DNA of 64,000 nucleotides from Vibrio atlanticus (GCF_024347315.1 NZ_AP025460.1:1488001-1552000), one strand, 5' to 3'; shown: positions 34,541 through 43,794, numbered from the stretch's first letter. Notes: generated from the sequence alone by a model not told the origin. A program made the numbers and translations.

Positions 34541-34662
34541 AGATTCCCCTTAATAAATATAAAATTTAAGGAGAAGAGGGAAGGCAGTGCAGATCACAGG
34601 GATCGGGAGCACTACTTAATACATACGGATTTCTAGATAGAATTCTTTTGTTAATTAAGGCT

Positions 34663-34925
34663 GTTGCTTTCCACTCCTCTGTCCTTTTGCCTGAGAGTTT
34701 CACTTAGCGAATCACTTACAGATAAGTAACGGGCACTAAGCTTGCTCCTTCGGCGACCGCTTGCTACAAAAAAAGTAGTACGGTTCTCTCCAGAGGTTCC
34801 TCCAACGACAGTCCTCACTTTTCTGGATTTCTCCAGCATAAAGCGCCTGAAAGATTTACTTCTTCGGCGGGTTTATCTAACTAAATGTTAATATTTAGTT
34901 AAAAACCACTCTCCTGCAGTCTTCA
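34663..34925 (-). ncRNA. Tandem glycine riboswitch
   Basis: On the minus strand two glycine aptamers follow each other. The first has GCCGAAGAAG then CTTTCAGGCG, near 34842-34876. The second has GGAGAGAACC, GCCGAAGGAGCAAG, then CTCTCAGGCAAAAGGACAG, the classical core, from about 34800 down to 34663. A short linker and a leader hairpin join them. It precedes the AGCS gene by about 120 bp. In Vibrio, such tandem riboswitches turn expression on when glycine binds. The 62-codon frame here is a by-product of the RNA. Confidence 0.9.
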
Positions 34926-35104
34926 TCGGAACAATTACCTAAATAATTAGGTAATCTGTAGGCGTATCCTAGATCATATAAAATGTGATGTCAGCTACAA
35001 AATATCTGTTTGCTCAAATGTTGTTCAACTAAATGATCAAACAACGAGTCTCTGACGTAACTTGCTTATTTAAATGGTATAAAATAGAGAAACAAGGAGG
35101 AGTT

Positions 35105-35263
35105 ATGACTCGATTAATAGCGATTGTTTTTTTATTGGCTTTGGCATTTGTGCTGTTTCGTTACCGGACAAACGAAAAACTGCAAAAATGGGTAGTGATA
35201 GTTATCGTTAGCAGCTTCCTTTTGTATACTGCCAGCCTGATGATTTCGGAGTTAACTCGTTAA
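35105..35263 (+). CDS. Very small two-segment membrane protein
   Basis: This 52-residue protein starts at ATG 35105, 6 bp after a strong AAGGAGGAG. It has two hydrophobic segments, RLIAIVFLLALAFVLF and WVVIVIVSSFLLYTASLMI, with a short basic loop between them. The good ribosome site is why I accept it despite its size. It has no known function. It runs away from the riboswitch on the other strand. Confidence 0.6.
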   Translation: MTRLIAIVFLLALAFVLFRYRTNEKLQKWVVIVIVSSFLLYTASLMISELTR

Positions 35264-35345
35264 GTCTGTCTGTGAGCAGATAGGATAAACGTGTTAGCAA
35301 AGCTCAAGTGCTTCTGGCTTGGGCAATAGGTTTAACTGAGCTTAA

Positions 35346-35402
35346 AGTATCAGTATCAGTATCAGTATCAGTATCAGTATCAGTATCAGTATCAGTATCA
35401 GT
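35346..35402 (+). repeat. Hexanucleotide tandem repeat (CAGTAT) upstream of a coiled-coil protein gene
   Basis: About 9.5 perfect copies of CAGTAT run from 35346 to 35402 and end 40 bp before the GTG start at 35443. A uniform tract like this is prone to slipped-strand mispairing. It lies outside the reading frame, so changes would alter promoter or leader spacing rather than the frame. Confidence 0.95.
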
Positions 35403-35442
35403 GACCGTGTAACGTTAAACAAATTTTTGGGAGTACCCGCTA

Positions 35443-36177
35443 GTGAACCAGCAATCTGGACAAGGCGAACAAGATGAAGTGGTTGTTATTGAGGAACGCG
35501 ATAAACGTAGTCAGCTCTATATCGGCATTGCTGCGGTTATCGGTTTGGCGTTAGGAGGCTTAATCGGATCTACAGTCACGGCTTCGAAGTGGGAATCTAC
35601 TTATCAGGTACTAGAAACTCGTTATCAAGAACTGCGTGATAGTAAAACTCAGTTGGTGACATCAGTTGAAGAGAATGTGGCAAAAGTTGATACCGAAATT
35701 GATGCGAAAGTAGAAGCTGCTCTAGTGAAACAGGCAGAAGAGCATCAAAAAGAACTCCAAGATTTAGCGAAACAATCTGCAGTTTTAGAGAAAGCAAACT
35801 ACTCGTTAGAGCAGCAGTTAAACGAACAGAAGCAAACGTTAGAACAAACTCAACAAAATAATCAAAAGTTGAGCCGTCAAGCTGATATGCAGTCGACCCT
35901 TTTTGAACGTTCGCGTGAGCTTTTCCGCAAAGAATTACAGATATCTCAAGAGCTTGAAAAACTCGAGAAAGAAAGAGATGACATTGAACAGAATCTTGGT
36001 TCTTTGAAGAAAGCGTGTGATGTTTTCTTAGATGGTACGTCATGGGATACAAAATCTGACGCCTGTGAGAAACAGGATAATGCCAATTCCCGCTTAAGTG
36101 ACATCAGACAAATGATTGAAGTTCACACCATGGATATCAAGCAAATTAAAACGCTAACTGAAGAGATGGGTCTATAA
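35443..36177 (+). CDS. Membrane-anchored coiled-coil protein
   Basis: This 244-residue protein has a cytoplasmic acidic start, one membrane segment (LYIGIAAVIGLALGGLIGSTV; about 25-45) and a long coiled coil from about 55 to 200 rich in Gln, Glu and Lys. Two cysteines lie near the end. The GTG start follows TTGGGAG, about 10 bp upstream, and the CAGTAT repeat lies 40 bp ahead. It might be a structural or partner-recruiting protein of the envelope. Similar proteins in Vibrio are often named as chromosome-partition proteins because of the coil, which I do not follow. Confidence 0.7.
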   Translation: MNQQSGQGEQDEVVVIEERDKRSQLYIGIAAVIGLALGGLIGSTVTASKWESTYQVLETRYQELRDSKTQLVTSVEENVAKVDTEIDAKVEAALVKQAEEHQKELQDLAKQSAVLEKANYSLEQQLNEQKQTLEQTQQNNQKLSRQADMQSTLFERSRELFRKELQISQELEKLEKERDDIEQNLGSLKKACDVFLDGTSWDTKSDACEKQDNANSRLSDIRQMIEVHTMDIKQIKTLTEEMGL

Positions 36178-36226
36178 GCTGAGCGCTTAATATATCTATA
36201 TCACGACTGCTTGCAGTAAGAATTTG

Positions 36227-36258
36227 AACGCCCACATCGCACACGTGATGTGGGCGTT
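36227..36258 (+). terminator. Terminator after the coiled-coil protein gene
   Basis: AACGCCCACATC (36227-36238) and GATGTGGGCGTT (36247-36258) pair in a 12-bp stem, followed by TTGCG; the T-run is short. Confidence 0.75.
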
Positions 36259-36306
36259 TTGCGTTGTACTCAATTTTTCGAGAGTAAGTACATAAAAACG
36301 GGTCTG

Positions 36307-36468
36307 ATACCAATCACAGTAAGTAAGTGATCAAGCATAGCGTAGGAAAAAAGCTTGAGAACAAGGCGGAATTTTTCGATAAGTAGTTATTCTACAATCA
36401 AAAATTCTAACGAAGTTATCGAGGTTTTTAACAAGCTAGGGTGGCCAGTTATTTACTACGATTGGTAT
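36307..36468. repeat. MITE-like repeat of 162 bp with inverted ends
   Basis: The ends are near-perfect inverses: ATACCAATCACAGTAAGTAA at the left and the inverse of ATACCAATCGTAGTAAATAA at the right (17 of 20 match). No gene lies inside. The sequence lies between two terminators in an intergenic region. It has the form of a non-autonomous transposable repeat. Confidence 0.6.
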
Positions 36469-36526
36469 GATATTAGGCTGAGTCGTCAAAGCTTATAGGC
36501 GTACCGCTGATTTTCTCTTCAGACAT

Positions 36527-36563
36527 AAAAAATCCCTACAAGCAGAGCCTGTAGGGATTTTTT
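36527..36563 (-). terminator. Terminator of the second AGCS gene
   Basis: AAAAAATCCCTACA (36527-36540) and TGTAGGGATTTTTT (36550-36563) form a 14-bp stem with T-runs on both strands. It lies about 90 bp downstream of the gene on the minus strand. Confidence 0.85.
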
Positions 36564-36654
36564 AAGTTGCAGTACTGTTCTCGCTTTCTCAAGCAAAGGG
36601 TCTTACAAAAATTTTTAGAACAGTGTTATTCGACAATAAATTATTGACGAGTCA

Positions 36655-38196
36655 CTATTTTTCGTAAGTTTTGATTTCGCCAGATTTAACTCGAGCAACA
36701 AATGATTGCAGTTCTTTCTTCACAACTGGCATCAAGAAGTACAGACCAAGAATGTTGAAGATAGACATGGCAAAGATAGCTGCGTCAGAGAAGTCGATTA
36801 CCGCGCCAAACTGAATCGTCGCACCGATAACAACAAACACACAAAACATCACTTTAAAAATCAGTTCCGTTGTTTTGCCTTCACCAAATAGGTAAGTCCA
36901 CGCTTTAAGACCGTAGTACGACCAAGAGATCATGGTAGAAAACGCGAACATGATTACCGCTAGAGCGAGTGTGTATTTGAACACTTCTGCCGTTTCAGTA
37001 AACGATGCAGCAGTAAGCGTTACACCCGTTAAGCCAGAACCATCGAATGGACCTGTATTTAGACCAGCGATAGTGATAACCAAGGCTGTCATTGTACAAA
37101 TGATGACTGTATCAACGAACGGTTCTAATAGTGATACTAGACCTTCAGTGATTGGCTCTTTTGTTTTAACCGCTGAGTGAGCGATAGCTGCTGAACCTAC
37201 ACCTGCTTCGTTTGAGAACGTTGCACGTTTTAGACCTTGGATTAAGGCACCAATGAATCCACCAACCACACCTTCGCCAGTAAACGCACCTGTAAAGATT
37301 GCACTGAACGCAGGACCCACTTGATCAAGATTAGAACCGATAACAATCAGAGCCATACCGATATACAGAGCAGCCATCCAAGGAACAACTTTTTCCGTTA
37401 CCGATGCGATAGAAGGCATACCACCAACAATCACAGAGAAAACTAAAGCGGCGAGTACAAGGCCTGTGATGACACCGTATTCACTTGGTACATCGAATGC
37501 GTAAGTTAACATGGCATGTGCTTGGTTAGCTTGGAACATGTTACCGCCGCCCAATGCGCCTAAAATACACATTAATGCAAAACCAATAGCAAGGGCTTTA
37601 CCTAGTCCACCCAACCCTCTTTCACCAAGACCTTGGCTTAGGTAGTACATTGGACCACCGGAAACCACACCTGAAGGTAGGATAGTTCGATATTTCACAC
37701 CTAAGGTACACTCACAGAACTTAGACGCCATACCCAGAAGACCACACAAGATCATCCAGAATGTTGCACCAGGACCACCAATTGCGAGTGCAGCACCCAC
37801 ACCGGCAATATTACCAAGCCCAACAGTTCCAGAAAGCGCGGTTGTTAACGCTTGAAAGTGAGAAACTTCCCCTTCGTGTTTGGAGTTAGGGTCTGTGTAC
37901 TTACCTTTAATAATGTCTATGGCCATCCCGACACGTTTAAATTGAACAAAGCCAAAGTAAACAGTAAAGATGATCGCAGCGAGCAGTAACCAGCCAACAA
38001 TAATTGGGAAGTTTGCTTCACCTACCGGTACGCTTTTAAATATCAGTCCAACGAACCAACCTGTATATTCGTTGAAAAAACCATCAACACTTTGACTTAA
38101 GTTACTGATAGCTTGATTAAATGATCCTTCTTCTGCAAATGCACTGGAACTAAATAATAATATAAACCCCAAAAATAATTCACGTATGTTTTTCAT
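36655..38196 (-). CDS. AGCS-family sodium:alanine symporter with N-terminal extension
   Basis: This 513-residue carrier has the AGCS blocks GLGNIAGVGAALAIGGPGATFW (in parts, about 125-147), VVSGGPMYYLSQGLG and LKRATFSNEAGVGSAAIAH. It is about 55 residues longer than the first AGCS gene because of an N-terminal stretch that reads like a signal peptide (FLGFILLFSSSAFAEEG) followed by a soluble part. The presence of such a start is known in some Vibrio members. It is not preceded by a riboswitch. The substrate is probably alanine or glycine. Confidence 0.92.
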   Translation of the reverse strand: MKNIRELFLGFILLFSSSAFAEEGSFNQAISNLSQSVDGFFNEYTGWFVGLIFKSVPVGEANFPIIVGWLLLAAIIFTVYFGFVQFKRVGMAIDIIKGKYTDPNSKHEGEVSHFQALTTALSGTVGLGNIAGVGAALAIGGPGATFWMILCGLLGMASKFCECTLGVKYRTILPSGVVSGGPMYYLSQGLGERGLGGLGKALAIGFALMCILGALGGGNMFQANQAHAMLTYAFDVPSEYGVITGLVLAALVFSVIVGGMPSIASVTEKVVPWMAALYIGMALIVIGSNLDQVGPAFSAIFTGAFTGEGVVGGFIGALIQGLKRATFSNEAGVGSAAIAHSAVKTKEPITEGLVSLLEPFVDTVIICTMTALVITIAGLNTGPFDGSGLTGVTLTAASFTETAEVFKYTLALAVIMFAFSTMISWSYYGLKAWTYLFGEGKTTELIFKVMFCVFVVIGATIQFGAVIDFSDAAIFAMSIFNILGLYFLMPVVKKELQSFVARVKSGEIKTYEK

Positions 38197-38706
38197 GGTT
38201 TTCCCTGTCTTTTTATTAAATTATGTTTGTTACTGTTGTGTTTTTTCTATTTGATTTTTTACATTTCAGCGACTTATTTATTGCAATTCGACGGCAACAT
38301 AAACGGCTGTAGCTAGGTCGAAAAATGAAATAAATATGAGTACTGATCTTGCTTTATATGGATATCCTTTTGGTATGTGCACCAATTAGACTATGGCATT
38401 CGGCCTGCCAAGTCCTACTGATAATCCTATACACAAAAATAATACCATCAAAGATTTTTTTACAATAAATTTACAATTGTTCGGGTTTTGTCATTGTTTG
38501 GGAATAAGCAGGTGTTTTTTAGGTTGGAAAAGGCATATGCAGTGGCTGTTATAGCATGAACTAAGGTGAATGATAGTGGAGGTGTTTAAACAATTGATAA
38601 CTGAAGATGTAATCAAGCTAAAGGACATTAAAAAAGCCCTTTATCAGAGCTTTGTTAATGGTTTCGATGAGCGTGAGGTTCAGTGATTGACGAATAGAGA
38701 CTAGAT
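38197..38706. other. Gap of 510 bp with a possible 38-residue ORF
   Basis: There is no known gene here. The one frame of note runs 38570-38686 on the plus strand, from ATG behind CTAAGGTGA: MIVEVFKQLITEDVIKLKDI, then 18 residues more. It may be a short protein, a remnant or chance. The left part holds the promoter region of the AGCS gene, with AT-rich tracts. Confidence 0.35.
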
Positions 38707-39861
38707 TTAAACAGAGCCAATGATACGTTTACTCGATTTGTGGTAAAGCTTAAGTGCGAGTAACGAGCCCCATAGAGCGACTTGTATCCATAGCAATGTC
38801 CATTGAGACGCTACTTCTTGCCAAGATGCACCCATCTGATTGAGCGCTAAAAAACCTTGGATAGCGGGTGTGCTTGGGAATAACTGTGACAGCAGTACTA
38901 ACCATTCAGGCATCATTTCAACAGGCCAGATAAAACCTGAAGAGAAGATCAGCGGCATTGAACTGATTAACACCACAACCGTGACTAACTCTCTTCTTGG
39001 CACTAGCTCACCAATAAAAATCCCGATCAAACAACTGGCCAATAAGAAGGGCAGCAGTAAGGTCAAAATGTTTGTTATGGAGGCAAGTAGGTTAATGCCA
39101 TACATCGAAAAGCTTGCGCCGAAGTAATACATCGACAACAGGTAATAAATGCCAACTAAGGTACAACAGCGAGCAAGCATCAGTTTCGCCGAAGAGGTCT
39201 TACTCCAATAGCCAAACGTAGATTGAGCATTTTGTGTTGCACCGATTAAGCCAGAAGCCATAGCCAAGGTTTGCTGTAGGATCAACACAAACACCGCTGG
39301 AACTACGTAATCGATGTAGCCCATGCGACTATTGAAGGTTGGTTTTAGGTTCAAGCTAAACGCGCTGTAGCCTTTGGCTGCGGATTCTAACGGCACACCT
39401 TCAACTAACAAGTGGCTGACTTTAACTTGCGCAGCTAACGTGCCACCAGCCTTGGCAAGCCCTTCAACAATGGTTCCGTAGACCAAGAAGTAAGATGCAT
39501 CACCGGCGTAAGAAAGCGTCGGGCTCTTACCTAGGAGCAAGTCTTTATAGAAGTTCTCTGGGATGACGAGGAACCCACCAATCTCTTGATTAAGAACAGC
39601 TTGCTTAGCATCGGCGATGGTGGAGTCGCGGCGTACCAAGTCAATTTGAGATGTGGCATCTACCATTCTTTCTAACTGGTAGCTGCTTTGGCTCTTATCC
39701 AAGTTCACAACGGAAGCTTTAAGCTGTTGAGGAACTTGGTTTACGTAAGGCAACGGATACAAGAATGAATAGAAGAACACACCACCAAATACCGTAAGAA
39801 GTACAACAGGGTTGCGCAGTACCGCTAACAGTTCTTGCTTGAGTAGTTGAGTAAAGCTCAT
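38707..39861 (-). CDS. ABC-2-type transporter permease (second of a pair)
   Basis: This 384-residue protein has an N-terminal membrane segment, a periplasmic domain of about 150 residues and five C-terminal segments, the layout of the YhhJ/YbhR type. It opens LKQELLAVLRNPVVLLTVF; FSSGFIWPVEMMPEWL near the end is typical. It overlaps the previous gene by 4 bp and is the last of a four-gene operon. Such permeases form a heterodimer with their neighbour. No ATP-binding subunit lies beside the operon, so the pair must borrow one or work otherwise. The substrate is unknown; drug or lipid export is plausible. Confidence 0.88.
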   Translation of the reverse strand: MSFTQLLKQELLAVLRNPVVLLTVFGGVFFYSFLYPLPYVNQVPQQLKASVVNLDKSQSSYQLERMVDATSQIDLVRRDSTIADAKQAVLNQEIGGFLVIPENFYKDLLLGKSPTLSYAGDASYFLVYGTIVEGLAKAGGTLAAQVKVSHLLVEGVPLESAAKGYSAFSLNLKPTFNSRMGYIDYVVPAVFVLILQQTLAMASGLIGATQNAQSTFGYWSKTSSAKLMLARCCTLVGIYYLLSMYYFGASFSMYGINLLASITNILTLLLPFLLASCLIGIFIGELVPRRELVTVVVLISSMPLIFSSGFIWPVEMMPEWLVLLSQLFPSTPAIQGFLALNQMGASWQEVASQWTLLWIQVALWGSLLALKLYHKSSKRIIGSV

Positions 39862-41150
39862 CGTTTTACTCCTTGTTCTGCTTCGTTTTTAGTTTTATCT
39901 GAGAGTGATGCTTGCATTAGATGTTTCTTAATTAATAACATCACCACGAAAGCAGGAACTGCATACCACAACATCGAGGAGAGGCTGATTAGCGATTGTG
40001 CCGCGGTCACGCCATAACTGGATTGTGCTGTTTGTACTTCGATGTAGTGACTCACGGGCAATAAGCTTCTCCAGATTTGCGCTGCCGTGTTCATGTCGGT
40101 GACTGGGAAAGTAATGCCCATGAACGCAAAGCTTGGCGCTGTAAAGGCGCCAGCGAAACTCATCGCCCTCGCTGGATCAAGCGTTAAGAAGAAAAACAAA
40201 CAACCCATGATGATACAACTGATGACGGTAAGCAGTTGGGCGACGGTCAGTGCCACAAAACTGCCGTTAAACGGCCAGTCTAAGAGGACATAGAACCAAA
40301 AGCTAAACGCGATACCAAACATCAAAAACAAGACAAGGTAGGGCGTTAGTGTTGATGTTAGTGATTTCATCGGGGCGTTGGATAACCAAGCATGAAGACC
40401 ACGAGCTCTAACGTTCGCCGTCAAAACCAATATCGTGCCCACCACAATCATGATCTGCCATAGAGCCGGAATAACCGCAGACACTAAGAACTGAGCATAG
40501 CTGGTGTTCTTGTTAAACAGTGGCGTAATCTGGCTTTGTACCGTTACCGCTTGCCCCAATGCAGATTGTACCGTGGTATCACCGTGTGAAAGCTGTTTAA
40601 CCACTTCGAGTTGCGCGTTGAATGTTCCTTGAGCCTGCAACAGAGCCGAGTTCACCAGTTTGCCAATCAAGATAAATTGACTGTTGTAGAACACAGACAC
40701 TTGCGGATTCAATCCGAGCAGAAGGTCTCGGTCAAAATGCCTTGGTATCACAACATAACCGTAGATATCGCGTTCAATCATCGCTTTCGCCGCTTCACTC
40801 GCCGAGCTGTACTTCTGAGTGACTTGCAGCGTTGGTGACGCATCAACAAGGCGTGTGAACTGCTGCGAAATTTGGCTGTGTTCCAAGTCAACAACCGCAA
40901 CCGGTAAGTCACGAGCGATCCCTTGCGAAAAAATCAGCCAAATACTGGCAGCAAGCAGTAAAGGTATCCAAGTTAGGCAAGACAACAACCATTTGTCTTT
41001 GCGGACAATCGCCCACTGCCTAAGCAAGGTATTCTTCGCTCTATGATGCTCAGTTGATTGCGAGGCTGTAGATTGCGAGCCTTTAGATTGTGAGCTTCTA
41101 GATTGTGAGCCTTTAGATCGCGAGCCTATCGATCGAAAGTTAGCAGACAT
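39858..41150 (-). CDS. ABC-2-type transporter permease with repeat-rich N-terminus
   Basis: This 430-residue protein matches the sister permease in layout: one N-terminal segment (LLSCLTWIPLLLAASIWLIF), a periplasmic domain with QQFTRLVDASPTLQVTQ, then five segments and MGITFPVTDMNTAAQIW. Residues 10-34 are five copies of a 5-residue unit such as SQSKG and SQSTA, coded by 15-bp direct repeats at 41049-41123. They lie on the cytoplasmic side, before the first membrane segment. The repeats are unusual for the family. Function otherwise as for the partner. Confidence 0.88.
   Translation of the reverse strand: MSANFRSIGSRSKGSQSRSSQSKGSQSTASQSTEHHRAKNTLLRQWAIVRKDKWLLSCLTWIPLLLAASIWLIFSQGIARDLPVAVVDLEHSQISQQFTRLVDASPTLQVTQKYSSASEAAKAMIERDIYGYVVIPRHFDRDLLLGLNPQVSVFYNSQFILIGKLVNSALLQAQGTFNAQLEVVKQLSHGDTTVQSALGQAVTVQSQITPLFNKNTSYAQFLVSAVIPALWQIMIVVGTILVLTANVRARGLHAWLSNAPMKSLTSTLTPYLVLFLMFGIAFSFWFYVLLDWPFNGSFVALTVAQLLTVISCIIMGCLFFFLTLDPARAMSFAGAFTAPSFAFMGITFPVTDMNTAAQIWRSLLPVSHYIEVQTAQSSYGVTAAQSLISLSSMLWYAVPAFVVMLLIKKHLMQASLSDKTKNEAEQGVKR
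41049..41123 (-). repeat. Five 15-bp direct repeats within the permease gene
   Basis: Units of 15 bp of the form TTAGATTGTGAGCCT (minus-strand view inverse) give a 5-residue repeat with Ser, Gln, Lys and Gly. The unit length is a multiple of three, so a gain or loss keeps the frame. Confidence 0.75.
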
Positions 41151-41157
41151 ACGTCAC

Positions 41158-42132
41158 CTAAAGCTCAACCACTAGGCTCATGCCCATACGCAGTGTTTCG
41201 TTGGTATCGACAGGGTGCGCTTCTACTTCAAAAGTGCGTAAGTCGAAGCCTTGTGCTGCGTCTGTTGAACGCCAAGTCGCGAAATCACCCATTACGGCAA
41301 TGTGAGTCACTTGGAAAGTTAATGATTTATCCAGAGCTGGTAGGTATGCCTCAAACTGGCTGCCTTTATCGAAATGCTTAAGCATATCTTCACGCACATT
41401 GAGCACGGCCCAAGCATCTTTGGTGTCGATAACAGTGACAACAGGGAAGCCTTGTGGTGCGAGTTCACCGCTGCTCAATAGAACCTGAGAGACTTCGCCA
41501 TTAAACCAGCTGTGGATCTGTGTGTCTTTTGCGTAAGCTTCAACTTCCGCTACTGCGCCAGCTGCCATTAACGCTTTTTGAGCGGCCGCGACTTTGGTTT
41601 CGTCACGCGCACCTTCTCGTGCTAATTGATACATTTGGAACGCAGCGCTTTCAGTGTACTTCGCAGCTTGCCACTGTGTTTTGGCTTCATCGCGTTTTTG
41701 CTCGGCAACCACACCATCGTTGTAAAGGTTATTGACACGTTGATAAGTTTTGTCCATGAGATCGGCTGCTGCTTTTGCCTTCAACCACTGGTCTTTAGCT
41801 GCTTGGATCTGTTGAGTACGCGCACCATTCTCAGCTTGTTTTGCTAATGCGCCCGCAGCTTTTTGACCTGCTTTTGCTTGTTCTAGCTTCGCGTCAATCT
41901 CAGGGCTAAGAAGAGAAAAGATCAATTCGCCTTTTTCAACTGAATCGCCTTTACGCACGAATATTTCATCAATTCTGCCAGGTACTTTCGAGGAGATACT
42001 GTATTGCTGCGCATCGATTTGACCTTGAAGCTTAACAGGCTGAGGTTGATAAGCTTGGTAAAAACTGTATCCGACCCAGCCAATAACGCCGATACCAACT
42101 AAAGATAGAAGAAGGGGCTTAATAGGTTTCAT
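41158..42132 (-). CDS. HlyD-family membrane fusion protein
   Basis: This 324-residue periplasmic adaptor has an N-terminal anchor (KPLLLSLVGIGVIGWVGYSFY), a lipoyl-like half (SSKVPGRIDEIFVRKGDSVEKG), a long alpha-hairpin with Ala and Gln, and the second lipoyl half (IHSWFNGEVSQVLLSSGE). These link the inner-membrane permeases to a TolC-type channel. It lies between the tolC-like gene (3 bp) and the permease (7 bp) on the same strand. Confidence 0.92.
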   Translation of the reverse strand: MKPIKPLLLSLVGIGVIGWVGYSFYQAYQPQPVKLQGQIDAQQYSISSKVPGRIDEIFVRKGDSVEKGELIFSLLSPEIDAKLEQAKAGQKAAGALAKQAENGARTQQIQAAKDQWLKAKAAADLMDKTYQRVNNLYNDGVVAEQKRDEAKTQWQAAKYTESAAFQMYQLAREGARDETKVAAAQKALMAAGAVAEVEAYAKDTQIHSWFNGEVSQVLLSSGELAPQGFPVVTVIDTKDAWAVLNVREDMLKHFDKGSQFEAYLPALDKSLTFQVTHIAVMGDFATWRSTDAAQGFDLRTFEVEAHPVDTNETLRMGMSLVVEL

Positions 42133-42135
42133 GAA

Positions 42136-43581
42136 TTATCCTTTTGACTGGCTATCGGTGTCTGTTTTTGAGTCGAAGTCAGACGGAACAGAAGAGGTTA
42201 AGTAACTCGAGTAAGCATTCATTTCGCTAGTTAGCGCTAATAGCTTGTTCAGAGAGATTAGGTATTTGAATCGCGCAGCAGATTGCTGGGTTTTGATGCT
42301 CGCAAGGTAGAGCTCTGCATCAACCACTTCTAACGAATTAGATAACCCTTGTGTGAAGGCTTTTTTACGGAGTAATAGGTTTTCTTGAGCCAAAGCCAAG
42401 CTTGAGTTCAGGCCTTGAACCTCTTCAATTGCTTGGTTTGCTTCAAGGTAAGTCTTCTGTACCAACACAGTTAAGTCTTGCTTAGCTTGCGACTTCAGGA
42501 ATTGAACCTGTGAGACAGCACTGTGAGCGGCGGCTACTTTGTCTGAACGGCCAGAAGTATCAAGCAGCGGCACATTCACACCAATGCCAACTAACCAATC
42601 GGGTTTCATTTCGCTGGCTAGAGAGTCATCTTCATACAGGCTGTAGTCACCGTAAAGGTATACCTCTGGATAGTATTTACCTTTCTCTGCCTTAATTAAG
42701 CTGCTTGCTTGTTTCTCTTTTGCATCAAGAATCTTAAGGCCGGGATAGGTCATGAGTGTTTGGTCAATGAACACATCCATATGAGGCAGGTTCTTATTGA
42801 TAAACAGTTGCTCTGAAGGTTCTACACTTTGGCTCTGACCAAGGATTTGAGTCAGCGCTAATTGAGCAATCTTAAGATCGTTTTGAGCTTTAGTTCGCTC
42901 GACAACTGCTTTGTCTAGTGAAGCATCCGCTTGCAAGCGTTCTACTCGTGCGATTTGCCCTTGTTGTTCAAGCTTGATGGCGAAATCACGATGCTGAGTT
43001 AAGCCAGCTTCAACGGCTTGACGCGTTTTCACGACGTCTTCCGCTAAGATCACCGAGAAGTAATATTTACTTAAGTCTTCGTAGCGAGCTTGTCTTTCCA
43101 TCAACAGCTGGCTTTGCGCTTCTTCGCTTTTACCTTCAGCTGCATTTTGCGCCGCGGTAATTCGCCCGCCTGTGAAGATAGGCCAAACCGCGCGAATGGA
43201 AGAGCTAAAGATGTCTTGTTCTGTAATCGTTGAGGTAACGCCACCTAATATGGGCTGAAGAATCCCTCCAATAGCCCCCAAATTTGGTACGCCACTCAAA
43301 CTGTTTGAAAACTGTTCACCATTAATCGTCACGTCACTATCAAGGTGCGTGTAGTTAGCCCCTAAGGTGATAGAAGGCAAGTTGAGGCTACTCGTTGAGT
43401 TCTGAAGGTGTTGATAACGTTCAACGTTGGCTTGTTGAGCCGCAAGTGAGTTGTTGTTTTCTTGTAATATTTGCCACGCTTCAGAAAAAGTGAGCGGGGC
43501 AGCATAGCCTGGCGAAGTCATGGTGCCGAGAAGCATACTGGCGATCGCAAGGTATCGAAATTTTGGTTTGGTCATCTGCAT
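42136..43581 (-). CDS. TolC-family outer-membrane efflux protein
   Basis: This 481-residue protein has a signal peptide (FRYLAIASMLLGTMTSPGYAA; cleavage near residue 27) and two outer-membrane efflux repeats (about 32-235 and 255-455) with long coiled helices. LPSITLGANYTHLDSDVT and GKYYPEVYLYGDYSLYEDD are barrel-strand parts. It should be the exit channel of this export system. It is the first gene of the four-gene operon. Its length is usual for the family. Confidence 0.92.
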   Translation of the reverse strand: MQMTKPKFRYLAIASMLLGTMTSPGYAAPLTFSEAWQILQENNNSLAAQQANVERYQHLQNSTSSLNLPSITLGANYTHLDSDVTINGEQFSNSLSGVPNLGAIGGILQPILGGVTSTITEQDIFSSSIRAVWPIFTGGRITAAQNAAEGKSEEAQSQLLMERQARYEDLSKYYFSVILAEDVVKTRQAVEAGLTQHRDFAIKLEQQGQIARVERLQADASLDKAVVERTKAQNDLKIAQLALTQILGQSQSVEPSEQLFINKNLPHMDVFIDQTLMTYPGLKILDAKEKQASSLIKAEKGKYYPEVYLYGDYSLYEDDSLASEMKPDWLVGIGVNVPLLDTSGRSDKVAAAHSAVSQVQFLKSQAKQDLTVLVQKTYLEANQAIEEVQGLNSSLALAQENLLLRKKAFTQGLSNSLEVVDAELYLASIKTQQSAARFKYLISLNKLLALTSEMNAYSSYLTSSVPSDFDSKTDTDSQSKG

Positions 43582-43730
43582 TAAATACCATTTAGAGTAT
43601 TAGCTCTAATGTTAACAGGGTGATAGTCATTTGTCTTGAGATGATTGTCTCACATGCTTAGAAACTCTCATAACTCGTTAAGTTAATGTAATAAAGTACG
43701 TGATGTGGGCTACAAAGATCACTGAAACGA

Positions 43731-43756
43731 AAAGAGCACGACAAAGCGTGCTCTTT
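43731..43756 (-). terminator. Terminator downstream of the 75-residue gene
   Basis: AAAGAGCACG (43731-43740) and CGTGCTCTTT (43747-43756) form a 10-bp stem with a 6-nt loop; the minus strand continues with TTTCG. Confidence 0.75.
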
Positions 43757-43794
43757 AAGTTCAGTATAGAAGTGTTCTTACAAAATGAAGTGGC

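Noticed and set aside
34651..34839. A 62-residue minus-strand protein
   Set aside because: It overlies the second glycine aptamer and follows its sequence.
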